The translations under genes and the position numbers were made by a program. Under the pieces are notes generated by a model. That model was not told where the DNA came from and ran no database searches. It worked only from the letters and a program-made list of their open reading frames with translations. A stretch of DNA of 64,000 nt from Proteromonas lacertae (taxonomy: Eukaryota > Sar > Bigyra > Opalinata > Proteromonadidae): contig NGBS01000295.1 in NCBI GenBank assembly GCA_002245135.1, positions 62,001 to 126,000 on the forward strand, read 5' to 3'. Positions 1 to 13,809 of this stretch are shown piece after piece (position 1 is the first letter of the stretch; each line of letters begins with the position of its first letter).

Positions 1-3000
1 ACTTATAAATGCATATTTGAATCTGTTGATGTTCATCAACAGTTAAACCCATTTAAGTCACATATTATTGTATATCATTTATCATTCTATGGAAAAAATA
101 ATAATCAATTGGTATTTATTCCTGTAACTGAAAAACCTTTGGTAGTTGTTAAAGTTATTCAAAAGAGTGAAAGACATATATTTTTTGATATTCAAGTGAA
201 TAAAGAATCTAACATTTATGCCATATATGATAATGACAACTTTTTAGCTGGTGTTTTAGATTTCAGATATGGTTTTATGGAAGTGAGTCATGTTGTTGAG
301 CCAAATCTACTTATAGATTATGAATTGAAATTGCATAGATTTAAAGTGAGAATAATAAAAAATGAACTATTATCAACAATTTCTTTTGATTATTTATATT
401 TATATGGTTCTAATTACAAGTATATTATGTTAATATAATATTTATGTTTTATAGAACTAAACCAATAATAATTAAATCTGATGGTGTTGATGTTATATTT
501 GATGAAAATGAAAAGATATCTTCTTACAATAGAAATAATAAAGCTGAAATAGTAATATTTCCATATTGTAAAGAAATAAACCATTGTATATTAATTTTAA
601 TATTAATGTGAATAGTAATAAATGATGTAAATATAACACTATCAAACCATCAAATATATATTTACAAACCATATGTTTTTCAGTGGATTGAATTGTTATT
701 GAATTATGTTTTAATCTCAGAAATACCTAATCCAGAACCACAACCAGTTAATACAATAATCAACTTAACTGATTGTAGTATTAGAATTTTATTGAATGAT
801 AAAAGTTATGATAATTTTTATAGTATAAAAGTAAGAGGTAAACAAGAAAAAGCAATTGATATTGTTACTTTTGGTGTAAAGAATGATTTCAAATTGAAAT
901 TAACAGATATAGAAATAAAATACAAGAAATATCTTTTGAATAATGAAGTATTGAATATCCCATTTTCAAAGATATTTTCGTTGAAAGTTAATGGTTCAAT
1001 AGATGAAATTAATATGAAATACAAGATAAAAATAAATAATCCAATTATCTCTCTTACTCCTTTACTTTACACAACATTTCTCAGTTTATTTTCTAATAAT
1101 TTTTCAGTTGCTTATGGAAAAGCATTAACAAATCCAAATCTATCAAAAATGTCTATTAATTTGGAGTTATTGTTCAAAAATTCAATTATATCTTTAGCAT
1201 CAGGTGGATATGCGAGTGGAAAAAGTATTCAGCCTTTAATTGGTGAATCAAAATACATCAAAATGGTATTAAACTCAGATGGAAATAGTGGTGATATGTC
1301 ATTTCAATTTAATTTATCAAATATGAATTTCAAGTGTAATAACAATCAAATATGTTTGAATGTAGATGAAGGTTCAAAGATTTATGTTGATTATTTAGCT
1401 TATAACAATTGGATTGATAGAAAGATGAATGTAATTATTCAAGATGGTAATATGTTGTTGTTGAATGATGTTTTTACTCATTTATATCAAGTATATTTTT
1501 ATATTGTTATTGTGTTATAGTTTATTAAAGAATACTTATATATAACAAGAATACAAAATCCGCCATATTCAAAATCAGTTATAAACTTACAATTTGAGCA
1601 TTTCAATATGTTTTATAAATCGCCATCTTATGGTGGAATAGGAATTGTAACAGATCTTAATTTATTATTGGAATTAACAAATATATCAAATATATATCAT
1701 GGAGTATTATCCAATACTCATTTATATTCATTACCAGAATATGGATTAGGATTTAAGAAAGAAATCGCTGTTATTGAAGAAAAACTACTTTTAGATGTTG
1801 ATTATACAAACATTGATATAAAATCATCAATAAGAATAAAGACATTTAAAATTAATGTTGATTATCAAGATATATTATTGTTTATAAACTGTTATAGTCA
1901 AGTATCTAAAATGTCATCTCCTGTATACTAATCATTTTTTAATCATTTAGCAAAATGCAATATTACAAGTTGGGGTTTATCCTAATGTATTCATTGATAC
2001 TTTAGCACTTACATACAATTCAAACCACAAGCCATTATTACAGTGTTTCTGTATTAATCTGTCATCTATGTTCAAGACTAAACCTTCCCCATTAGTTAAG
2101 TTTTTTTCAATATTTAGAGTAGATATTTATCAAAATGATGAAAGTATTCCATTTTTTGAACCAGTAACACTTCATATTGACAATTATATTGATAAGAGAT
2201 TCTATGATATATATTATCAATCTATATCGCATGCAGTTTCTTTTACCATTACTCCACCACACATAGATGTTTTTAATCAGCTAATAAGTGATTATGAATT
2301 ATTTTCTGGTTTGATGTATCAAGCCATTAATGTATAGTTATCTTTTTCTATATATATACATCAATAGCGTCATGAAATTATGTATTTGAAGATAAATAAC
2401 TGCTTAACATCACCAATTGATATTGAACTTACATTTGATAACAATGTATTATCTCAACAAAGGATATTTTCAAAATGTTCTAATGAAATAGAAATTCCTT
2501 TAGTTCTATCAGATATATTTTATTCTAAATATTCGTATGGTACAAATGTATTACTTACAGTAAAATTTAAAGATGAAATTATATTATTTAACCATACAAT
2601 AAACTTAGAAGCAAAATCAAGAATAGTGAAGAAAGAAAACATTTCAATCAAATTTGAATTCAATGTAGATGATCCATTCTTGTATATTATTCTAAAATAT
2701 TGATAATAGAATTTTATCAATCGAATCTTTATTCACTGTTCATAACCATACTGTATTTCCACTAAATATCTCCACTAAATCTTTACACTTATATACAGTA
2801 CAACCGTATGAAAAGGGTTTTCAATTAACTACAACTCTCTCTGATTGTATATCACTTTATCCAAACAAAATACAGTATAATTACATTCTCTATTATACTT
2901 TATAGAAATGCAACTTATCAAACATTAATGGATATTTCTGTTGAAACTTTATTCTTTAAGAAAGAAGGTATGATTTATGAATTTATAGAGAATGGAGAAA

Positions 3001-6000
3001 AACAATATCTGACTCTATTACCTGAAAGAATTAATGATATTTATATATTACATATATTCCCATATTATATATTAAGAAACTGTTTGCCTCATTCAATATC
3101 GTTAATTATTACAGAATCTAAAAGAATTGATAAAGTATTATAACTATTTTATATTGTATTTAGAATAAAGTAAATATATTAGACAAAGGAGATTGTTTAG
3201 AATTATATTCAAAAATAACCAATAAATCAAAAATACACATTTCTATCAACACAAAGTCATTTCAATTCACAGTCAAGTTGAAAAGATTATTCGTATAATT
3301 ATTATTAGATTGTAATGATTAACATAGAAGAGTGATAACTATACAGATATATACCACTTAAAATCGTCAATTACATTATTACACAAAGGAGCATATTTAT
3401 ATATATTTGTTCCATTAATAATACACAATAATACAAATACAACATTCTCGTATTAATGTATTGTATTGTATAAATAGAATATTCATAAAGAATCAATATC
3501 AACAAGCTAGATCATATCATTCACCATTATTGAATGAATATAATGATTATTTACCATTGTATTTACCTACTTCATGGATGTATTTTTATATATTCATTTT
3601 TATGTAATATTCTATAGGAATGATCCTTCATTCTCAGTTGGTGTTGGTAAATCTCATAATTGTCATTTCATTCGATTGCATAATTTCAATAGTCATTCAT
3701 TTACTGTGGAGAATAAGAAGTATTCTGTTTTTCTTAATAAAGCAGTAAATATACTACATAATAATCGTTTAATAGAAAATGAATACTTGTGTAGAATATA
3801 AATCAATAATAATTGAAATTAATCCAATCTATTCCATAATCCAAAATCTTCCATATCCTATCATAATTAATGATAAGGAATATGAGCCAAATAATGATAA
3901 GAACAAATATCCAGTTTATTCTGATTCTTTGATGTGCAAATTTCCAGTAAATAATACACCAATTCAATTGGAAATTGATAAAATAGATTTTCCACTTTCA
4001 TTCAATTTAAGAGATGGAAATGGAAATGTAATTGATATTATTTCATTAGAAAAAGTTGAAAATGATACATTACAATTTTGCTCTTATAGTGATATTAGTA
4101 ATTCTCCTATTTTATTACTAAACCAAACTCCATTTTCAATTCAATATTATCAACAATCATATATACAAAACAAACAAATAATAAAAGAGAATGAAGTTGA
4201 AATAATTGGAATAGATATTAGTAATAGAAACTCAATAACTTATGTGATAAATGGCAAGCATTTTGAAGTAAGTTATTTTTTTATAGTATCTTTACTTAGA
4301 TTCCATTTAATGCAAAAGAATCAACAAGAATAGCATTTGAAAAACATTTTGATCAGAATAGTCAGAATCTACATCTTTATACAAACACATTTTATTCTAT
4401 AAATATTCAATATACCAATTTGTATTTGTGTTATCAAGAATTATTGTATTAATTATTCATTCATATGTTTGATAGTATAATAAATCGAGGCATTTGTTCA
4501 TTAAGATCACATCAATGGACTCCAATTTACTTTGTAAAATGTAAAATACCTTCTTATGAAATAGTAAGCAATGAAAAGGAATTATTAACTTATGATTCTG
4601 TTGTTGCATTATTTACTTTTACTCCAATGAATCAGTTGGTAGTTTTATCATCAAATATATTGAGTTTGGTTGAATGGATTCCTTATAATAATAAATTAGC
4701 ATCAAATAATATGTTTTTCATAAGATCTCCTTCTTCTAATGTTGATAAGAATGATAATAGTATTTTACACACAGGTAGTTATTTTGTATTGGAAAGTTAT
4801 GAAAATTTTCTGTTGAACAAAGTATATTAAAAAATAAGTATGATGTAATATAGAATCAATTCATTTCATTAAATGATAAAACCAGTTCATTAGAGATTAA
4901 CTCATTTCCGTTAATATTACAATGTCATAAATACTCATCAGAACATTATCCTTGTTGTAACTTATACCTTTGTAAAACAAAAGCAATCAATAACAACAAT
5001 AATGATCAAACTGTATTTACCGATAGAAAACTATTATTGTAATAGATTTATTCAATTTTGCCATATGAATATCACAAAATGTCTAACTCTTTGTTATATG
5101 AACCTTTCCATCTGAATATATCACTTCCTTATTTATCATTTTCTATATTTGATAATGTAAGTGAAGTATTAAGAATATCAATATTTGATTTTAATTATGA
5201 TATGTCTTATATACCAAGTATTGATATATTGTCTCTAATATTGAATGTTTCAAATCTTCAAATTGATAATCAAATATGTATATATATATCTACAGCTATT
5301 TTTATATATAGTAAATACATATCCTGAAGTGATAATGCAGCCAGTTCAATATAAACACTTCAAACATAGAAATGCTGTAGTGTTAAGATCAGAATTTATA
5401 TTAAAACCATCACCAAAATATTCTCTATTTCGTAATATCAATCTATTTGATTTATATATTTGTGATATGGATATATCAATTAATTATGATATTATTAGAA
5501 AACTATCAACTTATATACCAGAAACCTTACATCAATATTATAATATACATTCAGATATAATAACATCCATAAATATTATTGATTTATATAACAGTAACAA
5601 TTTCAATGCTTCAGAAATATCAATGAATAATTATCATTTACAATCATTTCATATTTCACCAATCAATTTGTATGTAAGTATGTGGGGTTTGAAAGATACA
5701 AAGTTCTTAAAAGATTCCATCAATGCTTTAACTTGTTTTGAAAGAATTCCAATATCAATAAAACAATATGAAATAGAAAATGGTGATTATAATTATGATG
5801 AAGTTATTTCTGCATTATATTATCATTATATGAAGAAAACACTTCCAATAGTATTGAAGGTTATGGGTAGTTTGAACATTATAGGAAATCCAGTAGTTGT
5901 TTATAAAGAAATTACATTAGGAGCTGAAGGATTGATGTATAGTTTGCAAAAGAATAATAAAGTAATTACACATGTAAGAAACACATCTATTCTCATGATA

Positions 6001-7162
6001 TTATTAGGGATTTTTAAAAGGTTCTCATGATTTTATACTTGGTTTTTCATCTGGTATTTCTGGTTTATTATATTCATTAACAAGTACATTTTCAAATACA
6101 TTAGCTGGTTTAACAATGGACAAACATTATCTAATTACAAGAAATATAATTAGATTTAACAAAGGAAAATGTAATTCATTGGTGAATAGTACAAATTCAT
6201 TAACACACAGTTTAAGATGTGGTGCAATGTCGTTTATTCATACACCAATAGTAGAAACACAGAAAGATGGTATTGTAGGTTTGTTCAGCGGAATTGGTAA
6301 AGGATTTGGGAGAGGAACTATTAAAACACTTACAGGTGTATTTGATTTAATCAGTGATTCATGCTATCAATTGAAAGAACTATCATCATTGTATCGTGTT
6401 TCATATTCTCGATTATTTGCTCCAAGAATGTATGATATTAATAAAAAGATCACTTATTTGAATGGATATCCATCTAGTTTGTTTGAATGCTTGTTTGATA
6501 TGAATATGCCTTATGGTTATGAAGGTGTAACTCAGTACAATGGTGATATAATAATCCCAAATTTATCAAACCAATTATATTGTACACATATATATTTTGA
6601 TTCAATTAATTCTATTTTATTATTAACAAAAACACAATTAATGTTCATTACTTGTGGCTCATCTCTATCTCCATTTTCAATATCATCTATTAAGAAAAAT
6701 GATTCACATATAATAAACAATTCAGAAATCATTATTGAATGGTCTATTCCTGTTAATACATATTATTTTTCTTTTTATTATCTGATAGTCAGCAAATATC
6801 AGAATTTGTTTCATTCAGGAATTTTAGATGTAATGTCCTTGCCCTTTGATCAATTTGATCATTGTGATGATTCGGAGCTTGTTAAAAATATAACACAATT
6901 ATCATTAAAGAACAATCCAAATGTTAATAAAATTATTCTTATATCAATCTATAATCATTATTTAAAGAACAGTTACAAGATTTCTGGATTGAAGTATATT
7001 TTTCTCTTTTATATATATAGAAATATGTTTTCTCTGCTTAATATTAAACATATATTCCCATTATTATTCATGTTACATCTGTTGTATGAACAAGATTATG
7101 AAATGTCTTCAATTTTGAATGAATTATGTGTTACAATTCCTCAAATTAAAAATTCCTATTAG
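1..7162 (+). CDS. VPS13: VPS13-like bridge lipid-transfer protein, C-terminal part (5' end outside window)
   Basis: A chain of at least a dozen short exons in one direction with no other gene between them; the start lies left of the window and the stop is at 7160-7162. The C-terminal third carries the VPS13 hallmark: a glycine-rich stretch GIVGLFSGIGKGFGRGTIK followed by LTGVFDLISD (about 6270-6360), then a PH-like end with YLNGYPSSL. Upstream pieces such as LRNCLPHSIS (about 3075) and PILLLNQTPFSIQYYQ (about 4110) resemble the VPS13 adaptor-binding (VAB) beta-repeats. In other eukaryotes VPS13 proteins sit at organelle contact sites and carry glycerolipids along a hydrophobic groove. The groove-forming N-terminal chorein region is not in the window. 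Several stretches between the open frames (for example 2700-2930 and 3140-3570) still need exon modelling. The family call is good; which VPS13 paralogue this is cannot be told. Confidence 0.8.
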
Positions 7163-7214
7163 ATTTAAAACAAAAATTTGTTTTTTTGGGGGGAGAGTTA
7201 TTCACTAATTAGTT

Positions 7215-8467
7215 TTATTTTTTATCTTTCTTCTCAGCATCACCTTCTACTTTTTCTCCTTCTTCTCTTTCCTCTTCTTCCTCATCTTCTCCAATTAAAT
7301 TCATCAATTCCAATGCAGCTTTGGCAGCTGCTTCTTTTCTTTCTTTATCACTCATATTTTTAGAATTCTCTCTCACCCATTTTGCTTTTTCTATCGCTTT
7401 TTCATAATTATCTAAGAACTTTTCTTCTATTATAAAATATTAATAAAAATATATCATACGACTGTCTTTCTCTATTTTTGGTTCTTCTATTTTTATTGTA
7501 TGATCTTGTTTTTCTCTTAATTCCTCTATTACTCTATCACATTCAATTTTATGTTTCTTCCAATCCTCTTTCTGACATTCTTTACTACAATAAAACACTT
7601 TCTTACATCGACTACATCGTTTTAATTTTATTTCTCCTTCTTCTTTCTTATGGCAATTATCACATTCTCTTTTTTCACTATCTTTGTTTATTTCATTCTC
7701 ACATTCCATATTTCTTGGAATTTGATATAATGGATCAACAACTGGTCTTTCATTATTATTCTTCATTACCATATTCTTCCATAATACACATTCAAAACTT
7801 TCTATAATTCGAGCAATTCCAACTTTTTCTCTTTCATTTTCACCTAATTGTTATATTATATATATATTATATACTTTCTTTTGGATTTGTATTATTTAAT
7901 GGAACAAATTCAAATGAATGATCTAAACACCAATCTATTACTTTTAATCGAATTTCTTCAGTGTTTGATATTTTATCACTAAAACTACCACATAATAATC
8001 TCAATTCAATTGATTTGTTCTTATTCAACAGATCTTCATAATACTTCAGAAAAGAATTACTTATGTACTATTGTAATGCATTATATTATAATAACTTATA
8101 CGTCAGTACATTTAAATAAGATTATTAAAGCAGAGATTTCTTTACTTATTTCCTCAGGTATTCTTTCGATTTGGATTTTATCGCTAACAACTACTATATC
8201 AACCTATTCTTTATATAGATATACAAATACATCACAAGTGTAGTATTGAGTATCTAAACGAATTGGATAGAAACGAAAATCTACACAATCAATTTGCTCT
8301 ATTCGTCTAAAATTATTACTACTGTTTATACTCGCTTTTAACACCATCAGTTGTACTAAGTTTAGAAATCAAACCTATTTTCACTATATATTTCTATAAA
8401 TACCATTTAACAAACTCTTTTTACCACTATGGCTTTCGCCCATTATCAATATAATGGGTTTTGGCAT
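7215..8467 (-). CDS. AAGAB: AAGAB/p34-like adaptin-binding chaperone with inserted MYND zinc finger and P-loop
   Basis: Six or seven exons, start ATG at 8465-8467, stop at 7215. The spliced protein opens with [15 protein letters not shown], a usable GxxxxGK[KS] P-loop. It continues with [19 protein letters not shown], then an [11 protein letters not shown] segment, [13 protein letters not shown] and [20 protein letters not shown]. These match, in order, the Rab-like domain of human AAGAB (FYPW..DNKYY, WCIKHGFELVEL, KRIVQALNANVWSNVVMKN). The last exon ([18 protein letters not shown]...[20 protein letters not shown]) matches the AAGAB C-terminal helix. AAGAB is a chaperone for assembly of the AP-1 and AP-2 clathrin adaptors. 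Between the two AAGAB parts lies a complete MYND finger (CDNCHKKEE...[22 protein letters not shown], about 7530-7670), which the human protein lacks. Both fusion partners are clear by motif; the function of the combination is unknown. Confidence 0.78.
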
Positions 8468-8874
8468 TTTTTTAATGAATTGGGTTACGATAATTTTTGT
8501 TAAAATTCCCCAATAGTTTAAAAGTTGATTAAAGATATTAATAACGCTAAATCATTGTGAAAAATATTTAGTATAACATGTGTTTTAAAAATAGATAATT
8601 ATAAACAACCTAATTTTGATATTTAATAAATTAAAATATAATACAGCAATAGATACCAACATATATCTTTTCTTCTTATTTCATTATCAGCTGATATTGG
8701 ATAAATCAAGTATATTGTCATTTAAGAGCATAGATATTTTATTATATTTTAATTTAACAATATTTGCCACTTTTTCTTTTATATAGAATAATAATGATAT
8801 ACTATTATATTTGAGTATTAATATCAATAAACAACACAAATTTAGCAAATCATAAGATATTAGTAATAAACTAT
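8468..8874. other. Intergenic gap, about 400 bp, no gene seen
   Basis: Very AT-rich DNA between the start of the AAGAB-like gene and the 3' end of a BTB-SPRY gene. A 63-codon minus-strand open frame (8687-8878) overlaps the neighbouring stop codon, is low in complexity and matches nothing I recognise. It probably holds the AAGAB-like promoter and the 3' UTR of the neighbour; no motif can be named. Confidence 0.5.
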
Positions 8875-11009
8875 TCATTTTTGATGAGTAACTGATAATA
8901 ATTCCATTGAATTATTAAGTGGATATATTGCAGCATATGGATATAATGGAGAAGGTAAATCTTTAACAAGTAAAACAGGAGATGAATCATTATGATTTAT
9001 CCAAAATTCTCTTTTATTCATATCAACAATCACTTCATAAATTGAACCATCTCCACATTTATTGAAATTTGGATTTTTATTAACAACTGTTCCAATATGA
9101 CAATATCTTGTAATATCTTGACTTTCACCATAATATGCATAATAACAACATGTTGTTGATTCATTATAAATATCATCTCCAAAATATGTATTATTAGTTG
9201 ATAATCCTATCATAAGATAATCATTATCACTTGAATTACTTCTTTTACTGATTTTGTATTTGATATGATAAACTCCACTTTCCATTTTTAAATTCAAATA
9301 ACAATGAACATAACGATTTCTACTTGTCTTTGTTATTAATTTTCCATTATTTGAGATTGATATTCCATCATTTTTGTTTAATTCGGTGAAACTGATTGAT
9401 TCTAATGATATTTTGAATTTCTTTTCATTTAGAATATTCTTACAACTTATTTCATATTCTCTCTTTTCTAATTCTTTATTTACTTTTCCATGAATTATTC
9501 CACTTTCTTTATCAATCACTAATCCATCAGGTAAAAATGGATTTATTGAAAATTCACATTTTATTCCATCAAATGAAGGAATTATTGAGATTTCTTCATC
9601 TAATATAAATGAATATTCTGATTGAGGATATGAAAAAGATGTAATTTTCTTTACTAATATTCTTTCAATCATTTCTTTATCAGCGATTATTTCTGTTATA
9701 CGATTATCTTCTTCTTCATTTAAACCACTTTCATAGATATAATTAATTATATGCTGAATTGATTCTTCACTTAAATGATAGTGGAAATTCAATATTTTGA
9801 ATAGAGTGTCAATTCCACAAAGATCTTCAATTGTTGAAATATGCTTATTTTCATCAACAAACAAACATAAACATTTAACTGTTCTTTCATTCTCTTTTTC
9901 ATTTAATAATCTCTTTAAAAATAGACTTTTCTTGTCTTTTTCAACTATTCAAATATATATAATTATTTATATTTTATACTTTCATATTCTATTCCACTAT
10001 CTATTATCATTAATAAACCAATTTCATTCATTTTTATTTCTTCTTTGTTTAATAATATAGCAATTATTTCTTCTAAATTATTTTGGTTTAACATTTTCAA
10101 ATCTTCTACTTCGATTGTTGTTTTATCTTCTTCTATGTAGTATTTATATATCATTTCTTGTATTTTATCATTCGAAATCTCTCTCAAATCTATTGATATA
10201 TGATTAACTCTTTTGATTTCATCATATAAATTCAGTTCTTTTATTTCTGACATTGTTTTATTTGACATTTCTTCAATTTTTATCTTTTCTAAATGAATAT
10301 ATTTCTTTAATAATTGTTTAAAATCTTCTTTTAATTCATTCACTTCATCTTCATTTTTATTCATATTCATATTCATCATTTCACTTTTCCATTTCAATAA
10401 TTGATTCAACAACCAAGTTTCATTCTCAATTATCAAATTATTACAACTTAATATAAATTCTAAATCTTCGATTGTTAGTTTGAATAATAATTCTTCATTT
10501 CTTAAATATTTATAACCATTTCTTTTGATATAATCTTCACACATATCCTTTATATCATTTATATTCTTGCAATTCACTTCATGGAGAGTATTAAATATTT
10601 CCATCATCATTAAGTCATTTAAATGATTTTTAATATATTTCTTACATTTTTGTAATAAAAACATATCATCATAAAATAAACAAAATGATAACATTTTACA
10701 TACATTATCATCTCTTAATTCCATTGTTCCACCACTGTAATATTTCTCTATCTCATAAAATAACTCAACATCACAACAATCATATAACTCTAACACACCA
10801 TTGAATTGATCATCTTCTATTAACTTCTTGAACGTTTTATTACCATGTAATAACAACGATTTTACACACAACACTTCTTCTCCTTTTATTATCACTTTCA
10901 TATCACCATATCCTTCATTCACTAAATCTCTTCCCAAACTATTCAAATATATTATTCAATTAATTTCAATATACCCTCTTAAGCCAATATCTGAATTTAT
11001 TAATTTCAT
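8875..11009 (-). CDS. BTB-BACK / Ig-like / SPRY domain protein, copy 1
   Basis: Three exons. The small first exon (start about 11009, MKLINSDIGLRG) joins the BTB exon through a 36-nt intron; the BTB exon joins the SPRY exon through a 35-nt intron (9928-9962). The BTB domain begins GYGDMKVIIKGEEVLCVKSL and shows the usual FNGVLELYD and YYSGG blocks. A BACK-like helical region follows (ETWLLNQLLKWK). The second half has an Ig-like cap (CEFSINPFLPDGLVIDKESG, the putative-Ig/He_PIG pattern) and a SPRY domain ending VDMNKREFWINHNDSSPVLL. BTB-BACK proteins are usually cullin-3 substrate adaptors, and SPRY would be the substrate-binding face; that role is inferred. A paralogue with the same intron position lies at 13810-15948, so the pair arose by duplication. 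Total about 690 residues, complete. Confidence 0.75.
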
Positions 11010-11115
11010 TAAAATTTATTCGTTATGAAATGAAATTGGTTTATCAAAACATATTTGAAATATCAAACTCTCACAGTTTATTTTTTTAAAAATCTTCCTC
11101 AATAAATAAAGTGAA

Positions 11116-12551
11116 ATGTCTGCTTCTATGCCAGCTGACAGTGTAGTATTAGAAGAAGAAGTAGATCCAGATTATGAGCCTTCCGAAGCTGAAATAATCG
11201 ATTATGCCAAATGGTTAGGAATGGATCCTGTAGCTGATAAAGATTTATTGTATTTAGCGAAAGAGGGTTTAAAAGTATAAATATTAGGTGTAAATGTAAT
11301 AGGCTCCTTTACCTGCTGATTGGAAGCCTTGTCATACAACAGATTCTAATGATATATATTATTTTAATTTTCGAACCGGTGAGAGTACTTGGGAACATCC
11401 CTGTGATGATTATTATCGAAAATTATTTGATGAAGCTAAAAAGAAGAAATTGAGAGAAGTATGAAAGTGTGTAAATATATATATAATGCTAATAGGGTGA
11501 AAATCAGACAAATGATAAAAAGAAGAAAGAACGAGAAGATATAAACCAAATCGTAACAAAACAAACTCAATCAAACAAAGGAAGTAGTTTAGGTGCTTTA
11601 AAACCAGTAGGAGGATTAAAATTAGAAAAAGTATATATAATATATAATATATAATAATATTATATTCATAGAAACAAGATATATTAAAGACTTTAACCTC
11701 TTCATCTTCATCAACTCCAAAAGAACTTCCACCTCCTTCAATATCAGCTGGTTCATTATTATCAAAGAAACCATCAGGTTTATTTCCTAATAATAACAAT
11801 ATATTATCGTCTAATAGTCAATATTCTCAAAATTTGAAAATGTCATTACAAGATTCATCTACTTTTAATAATAATAATAATAATGAAACAAAAGAAAATG
11901 AATCTGAATTGAGAAGAAATCATACGAAAGAATTGAATAATTTAAAAGATGAATTTGATGATGAAATATTTGAATTGCGACGAAAACATAAAGTATAAAT
12001 ATAATATTAATTATTAATATAAATAGCAAACACTAGCAGATTTAGAAGATGAATTAAAAAAGAAACAAAAAGAGCGAAGAGAAGATCTTCAAGCCAGATT
12101 TGATGATGAAATAGCAGAAATGAATCGAAAACATAAGAAAGATATAAATGATTTAGAAGAAAAGAATGAAAATGATATTGAAAACACAAAAAGAAGATTA
12201 GAAAGAGAAATCCAGGATATAAAAGATGAATATGATGAAATGAAAGTGAAATTAGAAGATCAACAGAAAGAACAAAAAGAGAAGTTAAAGTCATTGAATT
12301 TGGATATGAATAAAATAAATGTATTAGAAAATGATTTAAAAGAAAAGAACAATGAATTAAATGAGTTGAAAAACAAAATGAAAAAATATGAAGATGAAGT
12401 AAATGAATATTTAAATCAATTGAAAGATAAAGATGAAATAATAAGTAATAATAATAAAAGAATCAGTAAATTAGAAGTAGAAATGAAAGATAAAAGTGAA
12501 GAGATTGATATTATGAAAATAGTCAAAAGTATAATTTATATATATGATTAA
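11116..12551 (+). CDS. CEP164: CEP164-like centriole distal-appendage protein (WW domain plus coiled coil)
   Basis: The ATG at 11116 opens an acidic N-terminus, then [20 protein letters not shown], and after a 28-nt intron [20 protein letters not shown] and [20 protein letters not shown]. This reproduces the N-terminal module of CEP164: a short helix, WW domain (W..DIYYFN...STWEHPCD) and the following lysine stretch. CEP164 sits on distal appendages of the mother centriole/basal body and recruits TTBK2 to start cilium growth. Exons after about 11480 encode a Ser/Pro-rich linker and a long charged coiled coil ([19 protein letters not shown]...). The protein, about 440 residues, is much shorter than the roughly 1,460-residue vertebrate form. 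The last codons run 29 bp into the 3' end of the opposite gene, so the true C-terminus is uncertain. The presence of this gene indicates that the organism builds cilia. Confidence 0.85.
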
Positions 12552-13684
12552 TACCAACACGTTGAGGGTTATACTTCGTTGATCTTCCCCAAACATATGC
12601 ATAGTTGAATTTATCAACTAAATCTTTATGTATTTGTTTACAAGCACCTTCCACAGTTATACCATTTCGACTATACGATAATACAACTGGTTCAGTAAAA
12701 TCAGGTGCTTCTCCTCTAGGTTTAGTATATACTCTTATTAAACCCATCGATTTCCATAATTCTTCAAGTAAATAATCTAAATTCAAATTCATATGAACAG
12801 AACAAACTGTTGAATTAGGTAAATGAGCTAAGGCATCTAAATCTTCTATATCAATATTATCAATTTTATTATAAACATATAAACATTTTACATATTTTCG
12901 ATTTCCTTCTACTACATCAATAAAATCATCAGGACTACAGTCTTCACGGAATAGCACATTCGCATTATGAATTCGATATTCATGTAATATATTATATACT
13001 TCTTTAGCTGGATCTTCACCAAATTTCGTTAATTTTACTGTTGTGGAAAAATTCACTCCACCTCCATGAGTTATTTTGAATGTTATATTGGGAGGTTGAC
13101 GGTTTAACCGTAATCCAACTAATTCTAATTCATGTTCTAATAAAGCACGATGATTTTTTTCTTCTTCTTTTGAAGCATCTAATACCATTAAGATTAAATC
13201 AGCACTTTTAGCTACTGATATTACTTGACGACCTCGACCTTTACCATAAGCTGCACCTTCGATTATACCTGGTAAATCTAATAATTGAATTTTTAAACCT
13301 TTATATTCGATATTTCCTGGTATACAGGTCAAAGTAGTAAAAATCATAAGCAGCTTGTTCAGATTCAGTTTTCGTTAATACACTCAATAAACTGGATTTA
13401 CCAACACTAGGAAAACCAATCAAAGCAACTCGAGCATCACTACTTTTTGCTACATCAAAGCCTTCTCCACTTTTACCGCTTGATGTCTTTGGACATAGTA
13501 ACTATTAGTTTTAGATTTATCACTTTTATATACTTCTGTTCTTAGTTTTGCTAAACGAGCTTTCATTACCCCAAAATGAAACTCAGTTGCTTTATTCTTT
13601 TGAGTTCGAGCCATTTCATCTTCTATATATTACATTATTATATTCATATATACCAATTTCTTTTATCTTTTCTAGAATACCCAT
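12523..13684 (-). CDS. DRG2: DRG2-type developmentally regulated GTP-binding protein
   Basis: Start ATG at 13684 gives [10 protein letters not shown], the same opening as human DRG2 (MGILEKISEI). Introns of about 31 and 32 nt follow; splicing gives [20 protein letters not shown] and [18 protein letters not shown] (P-loop G1). Then come [31 protein letters not shown] (G3), YNKIDNID (G4) and the TGS domain ending [13 protein letters not shown] GTPases bind translating ribosomes with a DFRP partner. One base must be skipped in an A5 run (+ strand 13339-13343) to join AAYDF to TTLTC. This is a single-base duplication relative to a highly conserved block, so probably a sequence error. The C-terminus reads INHIYKLYF instead of the usual final TGS strand, and overlaps the convergent CEP164-like gene by 29 bp. 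Confidence 0.9.
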
Positions 13685-13809
13685 TTTATTGAAATAACAA
13701 AAATGAAATGAGAAATCAAATAGGTAATCAAGCCTATATTAATTATTTTCTTCTTTTATTTTCTTTTATAAACACTATATAGAAGTTATTATTATATAAA
13801 ATTCAACAA

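Noticed and set aside
818-1024. Minus-strand frame inside the VPS13 region
   Set aside because: Lies fully opposite coding exons of VPS13 with Phe/Ser-rich composition typical of antisense shadow.
7178-7807. Plus-strand Leu/Phe/Ser-rich frames at 7178-7363 and 7478-7807
   Set aside because: Antisense shadows of the charged, Lys/Glu-rich AAGAB-MYND exons.
8687-8878. 63-codon minus-strand open frame next to the BTB-SPRY gene
   Set aside because: Overlaps the stop of the real gene, low complexity, no homology; AT-rich DNA gives such frames by chance.
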